From the NCBI GenBank assembly GCA_023411175.1, contig JAEYPB010000036.1, positions 1-36,102 of the forward strand: 36,102 bases of DNA, read 5' to 3'. The stretch comes from Bacillota bacterium. GTDB taxonomy: Bacteria > Bacillota > Clostridia > Christensenellales > Aristaeellaceae. The translations under genes and the position numbers were made by a program. Below the pieces are notes generated by a model. It saw nothing but the letters and a program-made list of their open reading frames with translations. It had not been told where the DNA came from and did no database searches. Shown here in pieces: positions 1-10,500 of the stretch (positions are counted from its first letter, which is position 1; every line of letters starts with the position of its first letter).

Positions 1-420
1 CTGTTCACCGCGGCGGGCGTGGGCGGCGTGATCGCGGCGCGCGCGTCCATTTCCGGCGCTGAGGCGGGCTGTCAGGCGGAGTGCGGCGCGGCCAGCGCGA
101 TGGCGGCGGCGGCGCTCACGGAGCTGTCCGGCGGCAGCGCCGAAGCGGCGTCTAGCGCGGTCTCCTTCGCGCTGATGAACGTGATGGGCCTCGTGTGCGA
201 TCCGGTCGGCGGCCTCGTGGAGGTGCCCTGCGTGTACCGAAACGTCCTCGGCGTGGTCAACGCCGTGGCGGCGGCGGACATGGCGCTCTCGGGGCTTACA
301 AGCCCGCTGCCCGCCGACGAGGTGATCGACGCGATGGGCCGCGTGGGGCGGTCGATGCCCGCTTCCCTCCGGGAGACCGGCGAGGGCGGCTGCGCGGCGT
401 GTCCGTCGGCGAGGCGATAA
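1..420 (+). CDS. sdaAA: L-serine dehydratase, alpha subunit (C-terminal part)
   Basis: The 5' end lies outside the window; the frame is open from base 1 to the TAA at 418-420. The visible 139 residues match the C-terminal part of the iron-sulfur L-serine dehydratase alpha subunit: an Ala/Gly-rich stretch with AEAGCQAECGAASAMAA, then NVMGLVCDPVGGLVEVPC, and a GGCAACP motif near the end. In this family these cysteines hold the oxygen-sensitive [4Fe-4S] cluster that deaminates L-serine to pyruvate and ammonia in the cytoplasm. The protein ends only a few residues after the last Cys motif. Its stop codon lies inside a terminator hairpin, so it is probably the last gene of its operon. Whether a beta domain is fused upstream cannot be seen. 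Confidence 0.9.
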   Translation: MFTAAGVGGVIAARASISGAEAGCQAECGAASAMAAAALTELSGGSAEAASSAVSFALMNVMGLVCDPVGGLVEVPCVYRNVLGVVNAVAAADMALSGLTSPLPADEVIDAMGRVGRSMPASLRETGEGGCAACPSARR

Positions 421-446
421 AAACCCGCTTCGCGGCTTTTTATCGC
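414..446 (+). terminator. Rho-independent terminator overlapping the sdaAA stop codon
   Basis: Left arm 414-428 pairs with 432-446 around a TTC loop, about 14 of 15 bp with one C-C mismatch. The right arm carries TTTTT at 437-441. The stop codon TAA (418-420) is inside the left arm. Confidence 0.7.
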
Positions 447-715
447 ATAGAAAACAGGCCGGTTTTCTCAACCGCCAACGGGCGTTTGCGGGCGAAAACC
501 GGAGCGGGTATGCCATCCGCGTCGGCCGGGAAAGCTCGGCCTTTGGCGGATGGCCAAATCCGGCGTGCATGCCGCCGGATTTGATAGGATGGGCGGCGGG
601 AGGCCGCGTTTGAAGTAGTGGGTGTGTCGGCTGCTGCGCTCGCCTGAAATGCCAATATCATCCGGGTGTCCGTGTGTTTGGATCGACGGCAAACGTGAAT
701 TTAGCCTTACGAAAA
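447..715. other. Hairpin-rich spacer, no gene seen
   Basis: No convincing coding region. After the terminator there are further inverted repeats: about 449-467 (GAAAAC/GTTTTC), 512-520 with 546-554 (9 bp, enclosing GGCCG 524-528 / CGGCC 537-541), and 556-564 with 574-582 (AAATCCGGC/GCCGGATTT). From about 583 to 715 nothing is recognisable. The stretch precedes the pfp promoter, so it would not be part of the pfp mRNA made from that promoter. Confidence 0.5.
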
Positions 716-744
716 TTGACTTTTTACCCGCTTTATGGTACATT
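716..744 (+). promoter_or_regulatory. Sigma-A-type promoter of pfp
   Basis: TTGACT (716-721), 17-nt spacer ending in TGG (extended -10), then TACATT (739-744). The predicted transcript start is near 751, giving a leader of about 34 nt to the ATG at 785. Confidence 0.6.
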
Positions 745-784
745 GACGGGTGGAAGATACTTTGCATGGAAGGATGAAATAACC

Positions 785-2029
785 ATGTCTGAACTCAAGG
801 GCGCTTGCATCATCGGACAGTCTGGCGGGCCTTCGGCCGTCATCAACGCCAGCGCGTACGGCGCCATCAAAACGGCGCTCGAAAATCCCTCGATCACCCG
901 CGTGCTGGGCGCGGAAAACGGCATCCAGGGCGTGCTCAACGACCGCCTGATCGACATGAGCAAGGAAGATCCGGCCGAGCTCGCGCTGATGAAGCACACG
1001 CCGTCCTCGGCGCTGGGCTCCTGCCGCTACAAGCTGAAGGAAGCCTCCGTGGACGAAACCGACTACAAGCGCATCCTTGAGATCTTCAAAAAGTATGATG
1101 TGCGCTACTTCTTCTACAACGGCGGCAACGACTCGATGGACACCTGCAACAAGATCTCCAAGTACATGCTGGAGCAGGGCTACGAGTGCCGCGTGATGGG
1201 CATCCCGAAGACCATCGACAACGACCTGGCCGGCACCGACCACTGCCCCGGCTTCTCCTCCGCCGCCAAGTACATCGCCACCTCCGTCATGGAAGTGTAC
1301 CATGACGCCCGCGTGTACGACACCGGCATGGTCACCATCATCGAGTGCATGGGCCGCCACGCCGGCTGGCTGACCGCCGCCGCCGCGCTGGCGAAGGAAA
1401 AGGGCAACGGCCCGGACCTCATCTACGTACCCGAAGTGGCCTTTGACATGGACAAGTTCATCGCGTCCGTCAAGAGGATCTACGACGAGCACAAGAAGTG
1501 CATCGTGGCCGTGTCCGAGGGCATCCACGACAAGGACGGCACCTTCATCACCGAGTACGCCAACAAGAACGCCACCCGCGACAGCTTCGGCCACGCCCAG
1601 TTGGGCGGCCTCGCCGCTTTCCTGGCCAACGAAGTCAAAAAGGCCACCGGCGCGAAGGTGCGCGGCATCGAGCTCAGCCTCCTGCAGCGCTGCGCCGCCC
1701 ACATCGCTTCCAAGACCGACGTGGAGGAGTCCTTCATGGCGGGCAAGGCCGCGGTGGAGAACGCCGTCGCCGGCATCACCGACAAGATGGTGGGCTTCGA
1801 GCGCGTCACCGGGCCGGATGGCAAGTACGAGTGCCGCATCAAGCTGTTCGACCTCTCCGTGGTCGCCAACGCCGAGAAGAAGCTGCCGCTGGAGTGGATC
1901 AACGAGACCGGCGACGGCATCACCCAGGGCTTCATCGACTACGCGCTGCCGCTGATCCAGGGCCAGACTGATCTCGCCTTCGAAGACGGCCTGCCGCGCT
2001 TCGTCAAGCTCAAGAAGGTTCGCGCCTAG
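785..2029 (+). CDS. pfp: Pyrophosphate--fructose 6-phosphate 1-phosphotransferase
   Basis: A 414-residue cytoplasmic glycolytic enzyme that phosphorylates fructose 6-phosphate reversibly using PPi. The N-terminus IIGQSGGPSAVINAS is the usual phosphofructokinase start. GGNDS near residue 117 has Asp where ATP-dependent enzymes have Gly (GGDGS). PKTIDND near residue 140 carries the Lys typical of PPi-dependent enzymes. ECMGRHAGWL, the substrate-binding segment, follows. Length fits this clade (about 400-420). The ATG at 785 is chosen over upstream starts because GGAAGGA lies at 768-774 and conserved sequence begins there; the frame upstream runs through the promoter. Monocistronic, with its own promoter and hairpins downstream. 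Confidence 0.95.
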   Translation: MSELKGACIIGQSGGPSAVINASAYGAIKTALENPSITRVLGAENGIQGVLNDRLIDMSKEDPAELALMKHTPSSALGSCRYKLKEASVDETDYKRILEIFKKYDVRYFFYNGGNDSMDTCNKISKYMLEQGYECRVMGIPKTIDNDLAGTDHCPGFSSAAKYIATSVMEVYHDARVYDTGMVTIIECMGRHAGWLTAAAALAKEKGNGPDLIYVPEVAFDMDKFIASVKRIYDEHKKCIVAVSEGIHDKDGTFITEYANKNATRDSFGHAQLGGLAAFLANEVKKATGAKVRGIELSLLQRCAAHIASKTDVEESFMAGKAAVENAVAGITDKMVGFERVTGPDGKYECRIKLFDLSVVANAEKKLPLEWINETGDGITQGFIDYALPLIQGQTDLAFEDGLPRFVKLKKVRA

Positions 2030-2036
2030 CATTTTG

Positions 2037-2117
2037 ACCCGCGCCGGTTATCCGGCGCGGGTTCAATATAGCGGCTTTTCGTTATTCTGAGGCCTCCGCG
2101 CGGTAAGCGCGGAGGCC
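2037..2117. terminator. Two GC-rich hairpins between convergent pfp and M24 peptidase genes
   Basis: First hairpin: 2037-2047 pairs with 2052-2062 (11 bp, TTAT loop). Second: 2091-2101 pairs with 2107-2117 (11 bp). They lie between two converging genes and probably end transcription from both sides. Neither has a strong T-run (TTCTTGT follows the second on the plus strand), so classical intrinsic termination is likely but not certain. Confidence 0.55.
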
Positions 2118-2127
2118 TTCTTGTACT

Positions 2128-3195
2128 CTATACAATCATGAAATCCCTGTCCAGCTCGTTCAGGCACTCGCAGCCGTCCTCGGTGACCAGCACCAGGTCC
2201 TCCACCCGGACGCCGAACTTGCCTGCCAGGTACACGCCCGGCTCGATGGAGAACACCATGCCCGGCTGTGCCACGTAGGGGCTGACCGCGCTGACATCCG
2301 GCGGCTCGTGCACCTCGAGACCCAGCCCGTGGCCGGTGCGGTGCAGAAACTGCTTGCCGTAGCCCGCTTCCTCGATGACCGCCCTCGCCGCCCGGTCGAT
2401 GTCGGAGAGCCGGACGCCCGGCCGAACCGCCGCCTTGCCCGCGGCGTTCGCCCGACGGACGATATCGTAGACCTTCTTCTGCTCGTCGGTAGCGCTCCCG
2501 AAGAACACGGTTCTCGTCATGTCGCTGAGGGCGTGGTCTACGTTCACGCCGACGTCCAGAATCACCGCGTCGCCCTTCTGAAGCCGCGTTTTTCCGGTGG
2601 CGTGATGCGGCTCGGCGCAGCCGGCGCCAAAGCAGATCAGCGCCGAAAAGCCGAGGCCGGTGGCACCCTCGGAGGCCGCGATGGCGTCGTAACGACGCGC
2701 CACGTCCAACTCGGTTTCGCCTTCGACGAGGCTCTTGCGGAGAGCGCCCGTCACCCGGTCGTTCATGTGGGAGCTCTTGCGCAGCCCTTCGATCTCCTCG
2801 GCGTCCTTGAGCATGCGCGCGTCGTCCACCGGCTTTGAGCCGATGACCGGGCGCACATCCCCGCGCTTTCCCATCAGGGACAGGAGGAAGCGGCTGGGCC
2901 AGGCCTTGTCCACACCGATGGTTCCGGGCGCGACGAACGCGGCCAGCGCGGTGACGCTGTCCTCCGCGTCGTCAAATTCCACCAGTTCAAGCCCTTCCAC
3001 GGGCGGCACCGCGAACATGTGGTTGACGAAAAGCCGGGGGCCGCCCTCGCCGATGAGGAGCGCCAGGAGCCGCTCGCCCGGCGCGATCCACTGCCCCGTC
3101 AGGTAGTAGATGGATTCTGTGGATGTGACCAGAAGTTGCGAGACGTTCATTTTTTCCATGCCCGCCATGACGCGGGCCAGCCGGTTCGTCTTCAT
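2128..3195 (-). CDS. M24-family metallopeptidase (Xaa-Pro aminopeptidase/dipeptidase type)
   Basis: 355 residues with the two-domain layout of proline-specific M24 peptidases: an N-terminal creatinase-like domain (about 1-125) and a C-terminal pita-bread catalytic domain. The metal-ligand motifs are visible: ILDVGVNVDHALSDMTRT (two Asp), HRTGHGLGLEVHE (His), FSIEPGVY (Glu) and VRVEDLVLV (Glu). It should release amino acids next to proline from peptides in the cytoplasm. The ATG at 3195 follows AAAGGAGG with good spacing and starts 1 nt after the stop of the upstream methyltransferase gene, so the two are translationally close. It is the last gene of the minus-strand group that starts at 4509 or at 12066. 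Whether it acts on dipeptides or longer peptides cannot be told from sequence. Confidence 0.9.
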   Translation of the reverse strand: MKTNRLARVMAGMEKMNVSQLLVTSTESIYYLTGQWIAPGERLLALLIGEGGPRLFVNHMFAVPPVEGLELVEFDDAEDSVTALAAFVAPGTIGVDKAWPSRFLLSLMGKRGDVRPVIGSKPVDDARMLKDAEEIEGLRKSSHMNDRVTGALRKSLVEGETELDVARRYDAIAASEGATGLGFSALICFGAGCAEPHHATGKTRLQKGDAVILDVGVNVDHALSDMTRTVFFGSATDEQKKVYDIVRRANAAGKAAVRPGVRLSDIDRAARAVIEEAGYGKQFLHRTGHGLGLEVHEPPDVSAVSPYVAQPGMVFSIEPGVYLAGKFGVRVEDLVLVTEDGCECLNELDRDFMIV

Positions 3196-3196
3196 T

Positions 3197-3793
3197 TCAG
3201 GCCTCCTTTGTTGCTTCGATCACCCAGTACCCGCCGCCACGCTCGATCACCTGCGCGGCGGAGAACAACCCCTGAAGAAATTTGAGCGCCGACGGCGCAC
3301 CCTGCTGCTTGCGGATGACGGCGTACAGCTTCCCGCCGGGGCCGAGCTTCTCCTTTGACTGTTCAAAAAGGCCGTAGATCACCTGCTTGCCCGCGCGGAT
3401 GGGCGGGTTGGTGACGACCGCGTGAAGCCCCTCCGGCAGCGCCGAGAGTCCGTCCCCAGCGAGTGCCTGGGCGTTTTTCGCTTGGTTCAGCACGATGTTT
3501 TTGCGCGCCAGCGAGACTGCCCGCTCGTTGATGTCCACGAGGATAAACTCCGCGGCGGGGTTTTTGAGCGCCAGCGGCACGCCCATCGCGCCCCAGCCGC
3601 AGCCGAGGTCTGCCACGCGGCCCGTGAGGGGCGGCAGCGATTCCATCAAAAGCTTGCTGCCGGGGTCCAGCCCGTCCGCCGAGAAGACCCCGGCGTCGGT
3701 ATGCATGGGGAGGGTCATCCCCAGCGCCTGGAGGGTGACCTCCCTGGGTCTATGGGGCGCGGAAGGGTCGGGGGTAAAGTAATGCTCGCTCAT
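3197..3793 (-). CDS. RsmC-like class I SAM-dependent methyltransferase
   Basis: 198 residues resembling the catalytic half of RsmC (16S rRNA m2G1207 methyltransferase) and the related short Gram-positive proteins. SAM motif I is VADLGCGWGAMG (about 60-71). An acidic motif, FILVDINERA, follows, and the catalytic NPPIR motif (VVTNPPIRAGK) is near residue 130. NPP[IFY] is the signature of amino-group N-methyltransferases acting on guanine or adenine. The start ATG overlaps the stop of the upstream pseudouridine synthase gene (ATGA), which indicates translational coupling. The two neighbours point to rRNA modification as a shared job; the exact methylated base is inference. Confidence 0.85.
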   Translation of the reverse strand: MSEHYFTPDPSAPHRPREVTLQALGMTLPMHTDAGVFSADGLDPGSKLLMESLPPLTGRVADLGCGWGAMGVPLALKNPAAEFILVDINERAVSLARKNIVLNQAKNAQALAGDGLSALPEGLHAVVTNPPIRAGKQVIYGLFEQSKEKLGPGGKLYAVIRKQQGAPSALKFLQGLFSAAQVIERGGGYWVIEATKEA

Positions 3794-4509
3794 GGGCTCA
3801 TCTCCGTCAGCGCGCGAAGGCGCTCAAGTTCTTCATTCGTCAGCGCGCGAACCGCGCCGGGCTGAAGCGCCGGGTCCAGCGGGACGCCGCCGACCGAAAG
3901 CCGGTGAAGCGTTTCCACCGGATGGCCCACCGCCTGGAACATCCGCTTAACCTGGTGAAACTTGCCCTCGGTGACGATGAGGCGGGCGAGGGAGCCCGCT
4001 TCCGCCGCTTCGAGTATTTCAAGGCGGGCCGGGCGCGCGGTGAAGTCGGAGAGCGGAATACCCTCCGCCATGCGCGCGGCATCCGCCTCAACAAGTCGGC
4101 CCGAAACCCGCGCCAGGTAGACCTTTTCCACGTGGAAGCGGGGCGAGATCAGCCGGTGCGCCAGCTGCCCGTCCTCGGTGAGGAGCAAAAGCCCCGTCAC
4201 GTCCCGATCCAGCCGCCCCACGGCGCACAAATCCGCCGTCCGTAGGGCGGCGGGCAGGAGATCAAACACGGTGGAAAAGCGCGCGTCCTCCCGCGCGGTC
4301 ACGCAGCCGGCGGGCTTATAAAGCATCAGGTGAAGCGGTTCGCGCGCCCCGATGACCGCGCCGTCCAGCATCACCACGTCGCCGTCCGAAACGGAATGGG
4401 CGGCGTTTTTTACACACGCGCCGCCTACGGTTACGCGACCCTTCGCGATCGCCTCCCGCGCCTTGGAGCGCGACGAGAGCGCCTCGCCCACCAATCTGTC
4501 AAGCCTCAT
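3790..4509 (-). CDS. RsuA/RluB-family pseudouridine synthase
   Basis: 239 residues. An N-terminal S4 RNA-binding domain (about 1-60, MRLDRLVGEALSSRSKAREAI) is followed by the pseudouridine synthase fold. The catalytic motif GRLDRDVTGLLLLTED holds the nucleophilic Asp, and KFHQVKRMF is the family's C-terminal motif. It isomerises a uridine in rRNA; 16S (RsuA) versus 23S (RluB/E/F) specificity is not decidable here. The ATG at 4509 has no Shine-Dalgarno sequence (TACTCTCC precedes it), while a promoter ends only 7 nt upstream. The mRNA from that promoter may therefore be leaderless. Its 3' end overlaps the methyltransferase gene by 4 nt. Confidence 0.9.
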   Translation of the reverse strand: MRLDRLVGEALSSRSKAREAIAKGRVTVGGACVKNAAHSVSDGDVVMLDGAVIGAREPLHLMLYKPAGCVTAREDARFSTVFDLLPAALRTADLCAVGRLDRDVTGLLLLTEDGQLAHRLISPRFHVEKVYLARVSGRLVEADAARMAEGIPLSDFTARPARLEILEAAEAGSLARLIVTEGKFHQVKRMFQAVGHPVETLHRLSVGGVPLDPALQPGAVRALTNEELERLRALTEMSP

Positions 4510-4516
4510 GGAGAGT

Positions 4517-4545
4517 ATTCTACCATGTTTTGCCGGGCGCTACAA
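4517..4545 (-). promoter_or_regulatory. Promoter abutting the pseudouridine synthase start codon
   Basis: On the minus strand: TTGTAG (4545-4540), 17-nt spacer ending in TGG (extended -10), then TAGAAT (4522-4517). The expected transcript start is at about 4510, next to the A of the ATG at 4509. The -35 box includes the stop codon of the preceding glucan synthase gene. Confidence 0.55.
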
Positions 4546-7500
4546 TGGCTTTCTTTCGGGGAACAGCGCTTCGTGGACGCGGCCGTCGTCGATGAGCTCG
4601 ATGAATTCGCCCGCCACGGCGCGGCCGTCCAGCGAGATGCCCTCCCGTCCGCGCAGCGCGCGCAGGCGGTAGCTGGCGGAGCCGAAGCGGATGGTGAGCC
4701 CCGCTTCGCTCCGGTCCGGATGGATCAGCGCGCGAAGGCGCGCGCGGTTTCCCTCCCGCTCGTAGCCCAAGAGGTACCGGACCGCGGCGCGGCACAGCCA
4801 GGCCGCCGCGCCGGTATACCAGGTCCAGCCGCCCCGGCCTGCAAAGGGCGGCTCGCCGTAGACGTCCGCGGCGATGACGTAGGGCTCCACGCGGTAGTTG
4901 AGCGCGTCGGCCTCGGTGGCGGCGTGGTTCGGCGGCAGCAGCGATTCGAGCGCCTGCCAGGCGCGCGCGGCGTCGCCCATGATTGAAAAAGCCATCACCG
5001 CCCAGCAGGCGGCGTGGGAGTACTGGCCGCCGTTCTCCCGGATGCCGGCGGGGTAGCGCGCGATGTAGCCGGGGTCGCGGGGGCTTCCGGTCAGCGGTGG
5101 GGTCAAGAGCTTTATGATCCGGTGCTCCGGGTCGTAGAGCTGCGTCCAGGCGCTGTCCATCGCCGTCAGACACCGCTCGGGGTCGAGTCCCGCCGCCACC
5201 GCCCAACACTGGGCGATCAGGTCGATCCGGCAGCCGCCCTCGGACGCGGCGGAGCCGAGCGGCGCGCCGTCTCCAAAGAAGGCGCGGCGATACCACGCGC
5301 CGTCCCAGCCGTGTTCCTCCACGGCGGCGCGCATCCGCCGGGCGATCTCGTGAAGCTCTTCCTTTACTTCTTCGGATTCGGTGATTTTTGCATAGTCCTC
5401 CGCAACCACGGAGAGGAACTGACCGAGCCAAACGCTTTCGCCGCTGCCGTCGCCCACGCGGCTCATGCCGTCGTTCCAGTCGCCCGCGCCCATCAGCGGC
5501 AGGCCGTGAACGCCGGTCATCGAGGCGGCGCGGCGAATCGCCCGAAGGCAGTGGGCGTCCAGGCTCTCCGAAAGTTCAGAGACCTCCGGCGCGCCGTACC
5601 AGTCGTCGTCGCCATCCGGAATCGGGACGTCCCGGAGGTAGGGCGCTTCCTCGGCCATTACACCCCGGTCGCCCGTCTCGGTCACATAGGCCGCGGCGAC
5701 GTAGGGCAGGAACAAAAGGTCGTCCGACATGCGTGTGCGCACCCCGGTACGCTCCGGGTGCCACCAGTGCATCACGTCGCCCGCCTCAAACTGGCGCGCC
5801 GCGCACAAAAGGAGGTGGGCGCGTACCATGCCGGGTTCAATGGGGATCATGGACAGCATGTCCTGCAGCTGATCGCGGAAGCCGAAGGCGCCGCCCGCCT
5901 GGTACAGCCCGGCGCGCCCCCATATGCGCCCCGCCAGCGCCTGCGCCGGCAGCCACCGCCCGAGCATCTGGTCGCAGATGTCGTCGCCGGTTTCCGGCAC
6001 GATGCGCGAGGTCAGGTCCTCCCATCTTTCACGGGTGCGGTCAAGGCGCGCCTGTCCCGCGCCCCAGGCGGAGAGGACCTCCCGGCAGCCCTCCCGGACG
6101 GGCGACCACCCGATGATGAACTGCGCCGTGACGGTGCCGCCCGGCGGCAGCGCGATCTGCGCGCGCAGGCCCAGCGCCGGATCAATTTCAAGGGTTTCCG
6201 GTGGGCGGCCATCCCCGGTCAAGAGCGCGGCAAAGCCGTGCCCTTCCATCGAACCGGAGGCCATGAGCATCGGCGGCTCCGGGAAGGTGCGGATCAGCCG
6301 CGCGTCGTCGCCGTTCACACCCATCAGCCAGTCCACCGAGGCGATCAGCCGGAGAGAACGGGCAAGTCCCCCCGAATTGTGGATGGTCATGAGCAGGCAC
6401 TTTGCGGGCAGGTCCACGTCCACAAACTGTTCCACCGTCCAAAGGAGCGTGCCTGCGCCGGAGGAAAACCGGCTGACGCCCGGCCGGTGCTCTACCCGGA
6501 AGGGCTGGGCGAGGCCGCGCTGCTCCGGCAAAAGAGAGGCGTAGGCGCGGCCGTCGGACAGCTGCAGCCTTTCGCCCTTGCCTTCATGCAGCGGGTCGTT
6601 GGTAAAAGGGGTCAGCCGCCCACTGCGGCTGTTTTTGGCAAAGGTAAATCCGCCGCCCCGTTCGGAGACGAGGGAGCCGAAGCCGCCCGCGTTGGCCAGC
6701 ACGTTACACCAGGGCGCGGGGGTGGGCTTTCCCGGCAGCAGGTCGATCACATAGCCGCCGCGGGCGAAGCCGCCCCAGCCGTTGAATTTCTCGAGGGGCT
6801 CATCCGCCAGCGAAAACCCACCTCGAAGCCGCGCGCGGGGCGCTTCCTCGTCCGCCGGGAGGCTGCGCAGGAAGCCGCGGAGCGCGGCGTCCACCGGCTC
6901 CGAACCGGAGACGTACATGGCGGACACCGCTTCCAAGAGCGCATTCTGCGCGCCGGAGAGCGATGCGCCCTCCAGCGGGAACGCGCCGCCCGGCTCCAGC
7001 ACCATGTCCGCCAGGTGGCTGGCCGCCACCTGGTCTCGAAGCGCGTCCCGGACGGGCTGCTCGTAGTCGTTTCCGTAGTCGTTGACCAGCACCAGATCGC
7101 ACCACACGCCCATTGCACGGTAGAATTCGTGGGCGCGCAGCGCGTCCCGAACCAGCACCATCTGGGCGGTAGAGGTTACCCGAACCGTAATCAGCGGAAG
7201 GTCGCCGGATATGCCCAGCGCCCACAGCCCACTGATGGCGAGGCGGCAGGGCGGCGGGCAGAAGTCCCGCCGCGGGAACATGACGAGGCGGCTTGCCCGC
7301 TGCAAAAGCTGGTGCCGCGCCGGGGTCAGGCCGAGGAACTCCAGCATCGACCGCGCCTGCGAGCCGGCGAGGAGCAGGCTGCGCCGCGCGTCCTCCGCCG
7401 CCATGTGCCGAACGCGCATCCTCGAAAGCGCCTCTTCATCCCCGGCGACGCCGGCGACGAACGCCAGCTGCCGCCGCCCGCCCGGGGCCAACGTCAGGCT

Positions 7501-10500
7501 GGTCTTGAGCGCCGCGCAGGGGTTCAGCGTCGCGCCGACGTTGTTTGAAAAGACGCGGGCAAAGGTTTCGGCGTCCGCGATGGAGCCTTCGCGGCCGATC
7601 AGCCTTTCCAGGTCGATCTCGTGGGAGATTTTGAGGCCCTCCGCACCCGACAGCGCGTAGAGAAGCATCGGGTGGCGCCCGCCGCTTCTGGGCTTGCGGG
7701 TGAAGACGAGCGCGCCGTCTTCGAAGCGGGCGCGGACGAACAGGTTCTGGAATGCGGGATGGGCCTTGATGTCGGCCTCCGCGCCCAGCGCGACCTTGAA
7801 CGCACCGGTAATCTCCACCTCCAGCGGCTGGGCGGCGTGACTGGTCAGCTCCAGCCGCTGAATCAGCGCGCCGTCCTCCGGAGAAATGCAGGCAGTCAGG
7901 CGGCACTCGAGTTCGTCCGTCCGGGTCAGCACCTGAAGGCTGCCCGCCTCGAACCGGACCCGCTGGCTGGAGGCCAAGCGCCCCGTCAGTCCGCTGGCCG
8001 CGAAGGTGAGCCGCTTCGACGGCACGCGAACGTGCACCCATATGCCGTCGTTTGTATCGGGGCGGGCCGACCAGCGGCTGAGCAGAATGCCCTTCGCGCG
8101 GACAAATCCGGTGCCCGCCGCGGTCAAAAACGCGGTGGTGCCGCCGCCGTAGAGCAGGTGGCTGTCGCCGCGGCCGGACGCCGGGCAGCCTGCATGGATG
8201 CCCTGCCGCGCGCGGGGCGCTTCCGGTTCCGGCTCCGACTGGGCACGCCTGAACGCGCCCCGCGCCGGCTTCTCACTGAGCAGGAGCGAGAGCAGCCGCA
8301 CCTCAGGGATGCCCGAAAACGCCTTGGCCAGCGCGTCGCCGCACAAGGCGTTCGCGATGGCGGCCAGGATCATGCCCTGATGGTGGGCCATGTGGCTGAA
8401 CACCACCCGGTGCGACTCGCCGTCTGGCAGGCGCTCAGGCGCGTAGTCCACCGCTTCGTACAGCCCCATCGGGCCCTGAAAGCCGGCGCGCTGCATGGCA
8501 TCGAGGTTTCGCATCGCTGCGCCCGGATCGACCGGCAGCGCCAGGATCGACGCGTACGGGGCGATCACCCGCTCGAATGCGGTGCCGCGCAGCGACAGAC
8601 TGGGCAGCCCGAAGGCGCGGTACTGGTAGTTCATCAGAAGGTCAAAGGCGTTGTAGCCCGACTCCGACACGCCCCAGGGCGCGCCGAGGGACGCCTGGGC
8701 CGCGACGACGGCGCGCTCGGTCTCATGGAGGAGAGACCCCTTGGGGGCGCGCATGAACAGCATCGGCATCAGGTATTCGAAGGCGGTGCCGCTCCAGGAG
8801 ATCAGCGCCGCGCGCCGGCCGCTTCGGGCCATGCCGCGGCCAAGCTTTGCCCAGTGCTTGACGGGCGCCTGGCGAAGCGCCATCGCGGCAAAGCTCAGGA
8901 TTCGGGATTCGGAGGCGAGCAGGTCGTAGTGGCCGGAGGACAGCGCGTCGCGCTCGGCGTCGTAGCCGATGTAGAACAGATTTCGGGTACTGTCGTAGAG
9001 CTTTGAGAAATCCATGCTCCGGACAAGCGCGCCGAGGCGACGTGCCAGCGGAGCGTCCAGCGGCTCGATGAGGGCGGCGCAGGTCATCAGGCATGCGGCC
9101 AGGTTGCCGCCGTCCACGCTGGAGACGTAGCGAGGTTTCAGCGGCTTCAGCGCCTGCGTGTCAAACCAGTTGTACAGGTGACCGTGCCATTTTTCAAGGT
9201 TTTCAAGGGTTTCGACGGTTCGCGCGAGGCGGCGGCGCATCGCGTCGGCGTCGATCAGCCCCAGAAGCTGGGCAGAGACGCAGGCGAGCATGTACAGCCC
9301 GATGTTGGTGGGCGAGGTGCGGGGCGCCTGTCCTACAGGCGGGTCCAGCTGCAGGTTGTCCGGCGGGAGTCCCGGCCCGTCTTCCGGCGTTTGAGATTCA
9401 AAGAAGCGCCAGGTGGCGCGGGCGAGGGCGAGGAGTTCGTCCTTCTCATGGTCGGACAACGCCTCATGCACAGTGGGGGCGGCCAGGTATTTCAGCCAGC
9501 CCGGCGCGGCCAGAAACAGAGCCGCAAGGCATGCGGCGGGCAGCGCGTAGGCGGCGCTGAAGAAGCCCGGCACCGTCAGAATCGCAGCCACGCGGGCGGC
9601 GATGACGGTGAGATCCCGCGCGGGCGCGCCCTCCGCGTCGGCGGCGGGCACCCACTCCAGGAGCCGTCGCCCCGTCCGGAACTGGCGATACAGCGCGCGG
9701 ACGGCGGCGCTCACGGTATACGCCGCCTCGGCGGGTAAGAGCGCCAGCGCGGCCACCGCCCGGCGAAGCGCTGCACGGGAGGGCGGAAGCACCGCCGGGA
9801 GGAACGCGTAGGCGAAGCCGACGAGCAGCGCCTTTGCGCCGCCGCCCCAGAGCCCGGCGATTATGATCGTCAGCGCGGCGGCGGGGGCGAGGCTTCGCGC
9901 GAGGTTTGAAAGCAGCATCCATTTGCCCAGCGCGTCTGGCGCCATCGGAATGAAGCGCACAAGCTGCCAGTCGCCCCGCGTCCAGCGCTCGAGGCGGCGC
10001 AAATACCCGGACGGCGACTGGGGAAAGTCGTCGTAGACCGCCACGTCCGTGGCCAGAGCTGCGCCTGCGAGCAGCCCTTCGATCAGGTCGTGGCTCAGGA
10101 TCGCGTTGTCCGGCAGCTTCGCGGCCGCGCTGTGGAACGCCTTCACGTCGTAGACGCCCTTGCCGCAGAACGCGCCTCGGCCGGAGACATCCATCAGAAG
10201 GTTCGAGGCGGCCACCGGGTAGCTGGAAAGGCCGCCTTCGCCGGCCATCAGCCGCGCGAAGCGGTTGGGCGCGCAGCTCTGTTCGACCCTGGGCGCGATC
10301 AGCGCGTAGCCCTTGCGCACGCCGTCCTCGAAGCGAACGCGGTTGTTCGGGTGGTGGATCGCGCCGATCAGGCGACGGATGTCGTCGGGCAGCGCGCGGG
10401 TGTCGGCATCCAGCGTCACTACGTAGCGGAAGGCTCGCTCGTAAAGCCGCCCGGCGTCCGCCCGCTCGGGGGTGAACTGGCTGTCGTCGCCGGTCAAGAG

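Noticed and set aside
707..2032. 441-residue open frame opposite pfp
   Set aside because: Antisense shadow; pfp on the plus strand is unambiguous.
5014..7548. 844-residue open frame on the plus strand opposite the glucan synthase
   Set aside because: Antisense shadow caused by high-GC codon bias; low-complexity Arg/Gly/Ala composition, no recognisable domain, and the opposite strand has clear motifs.
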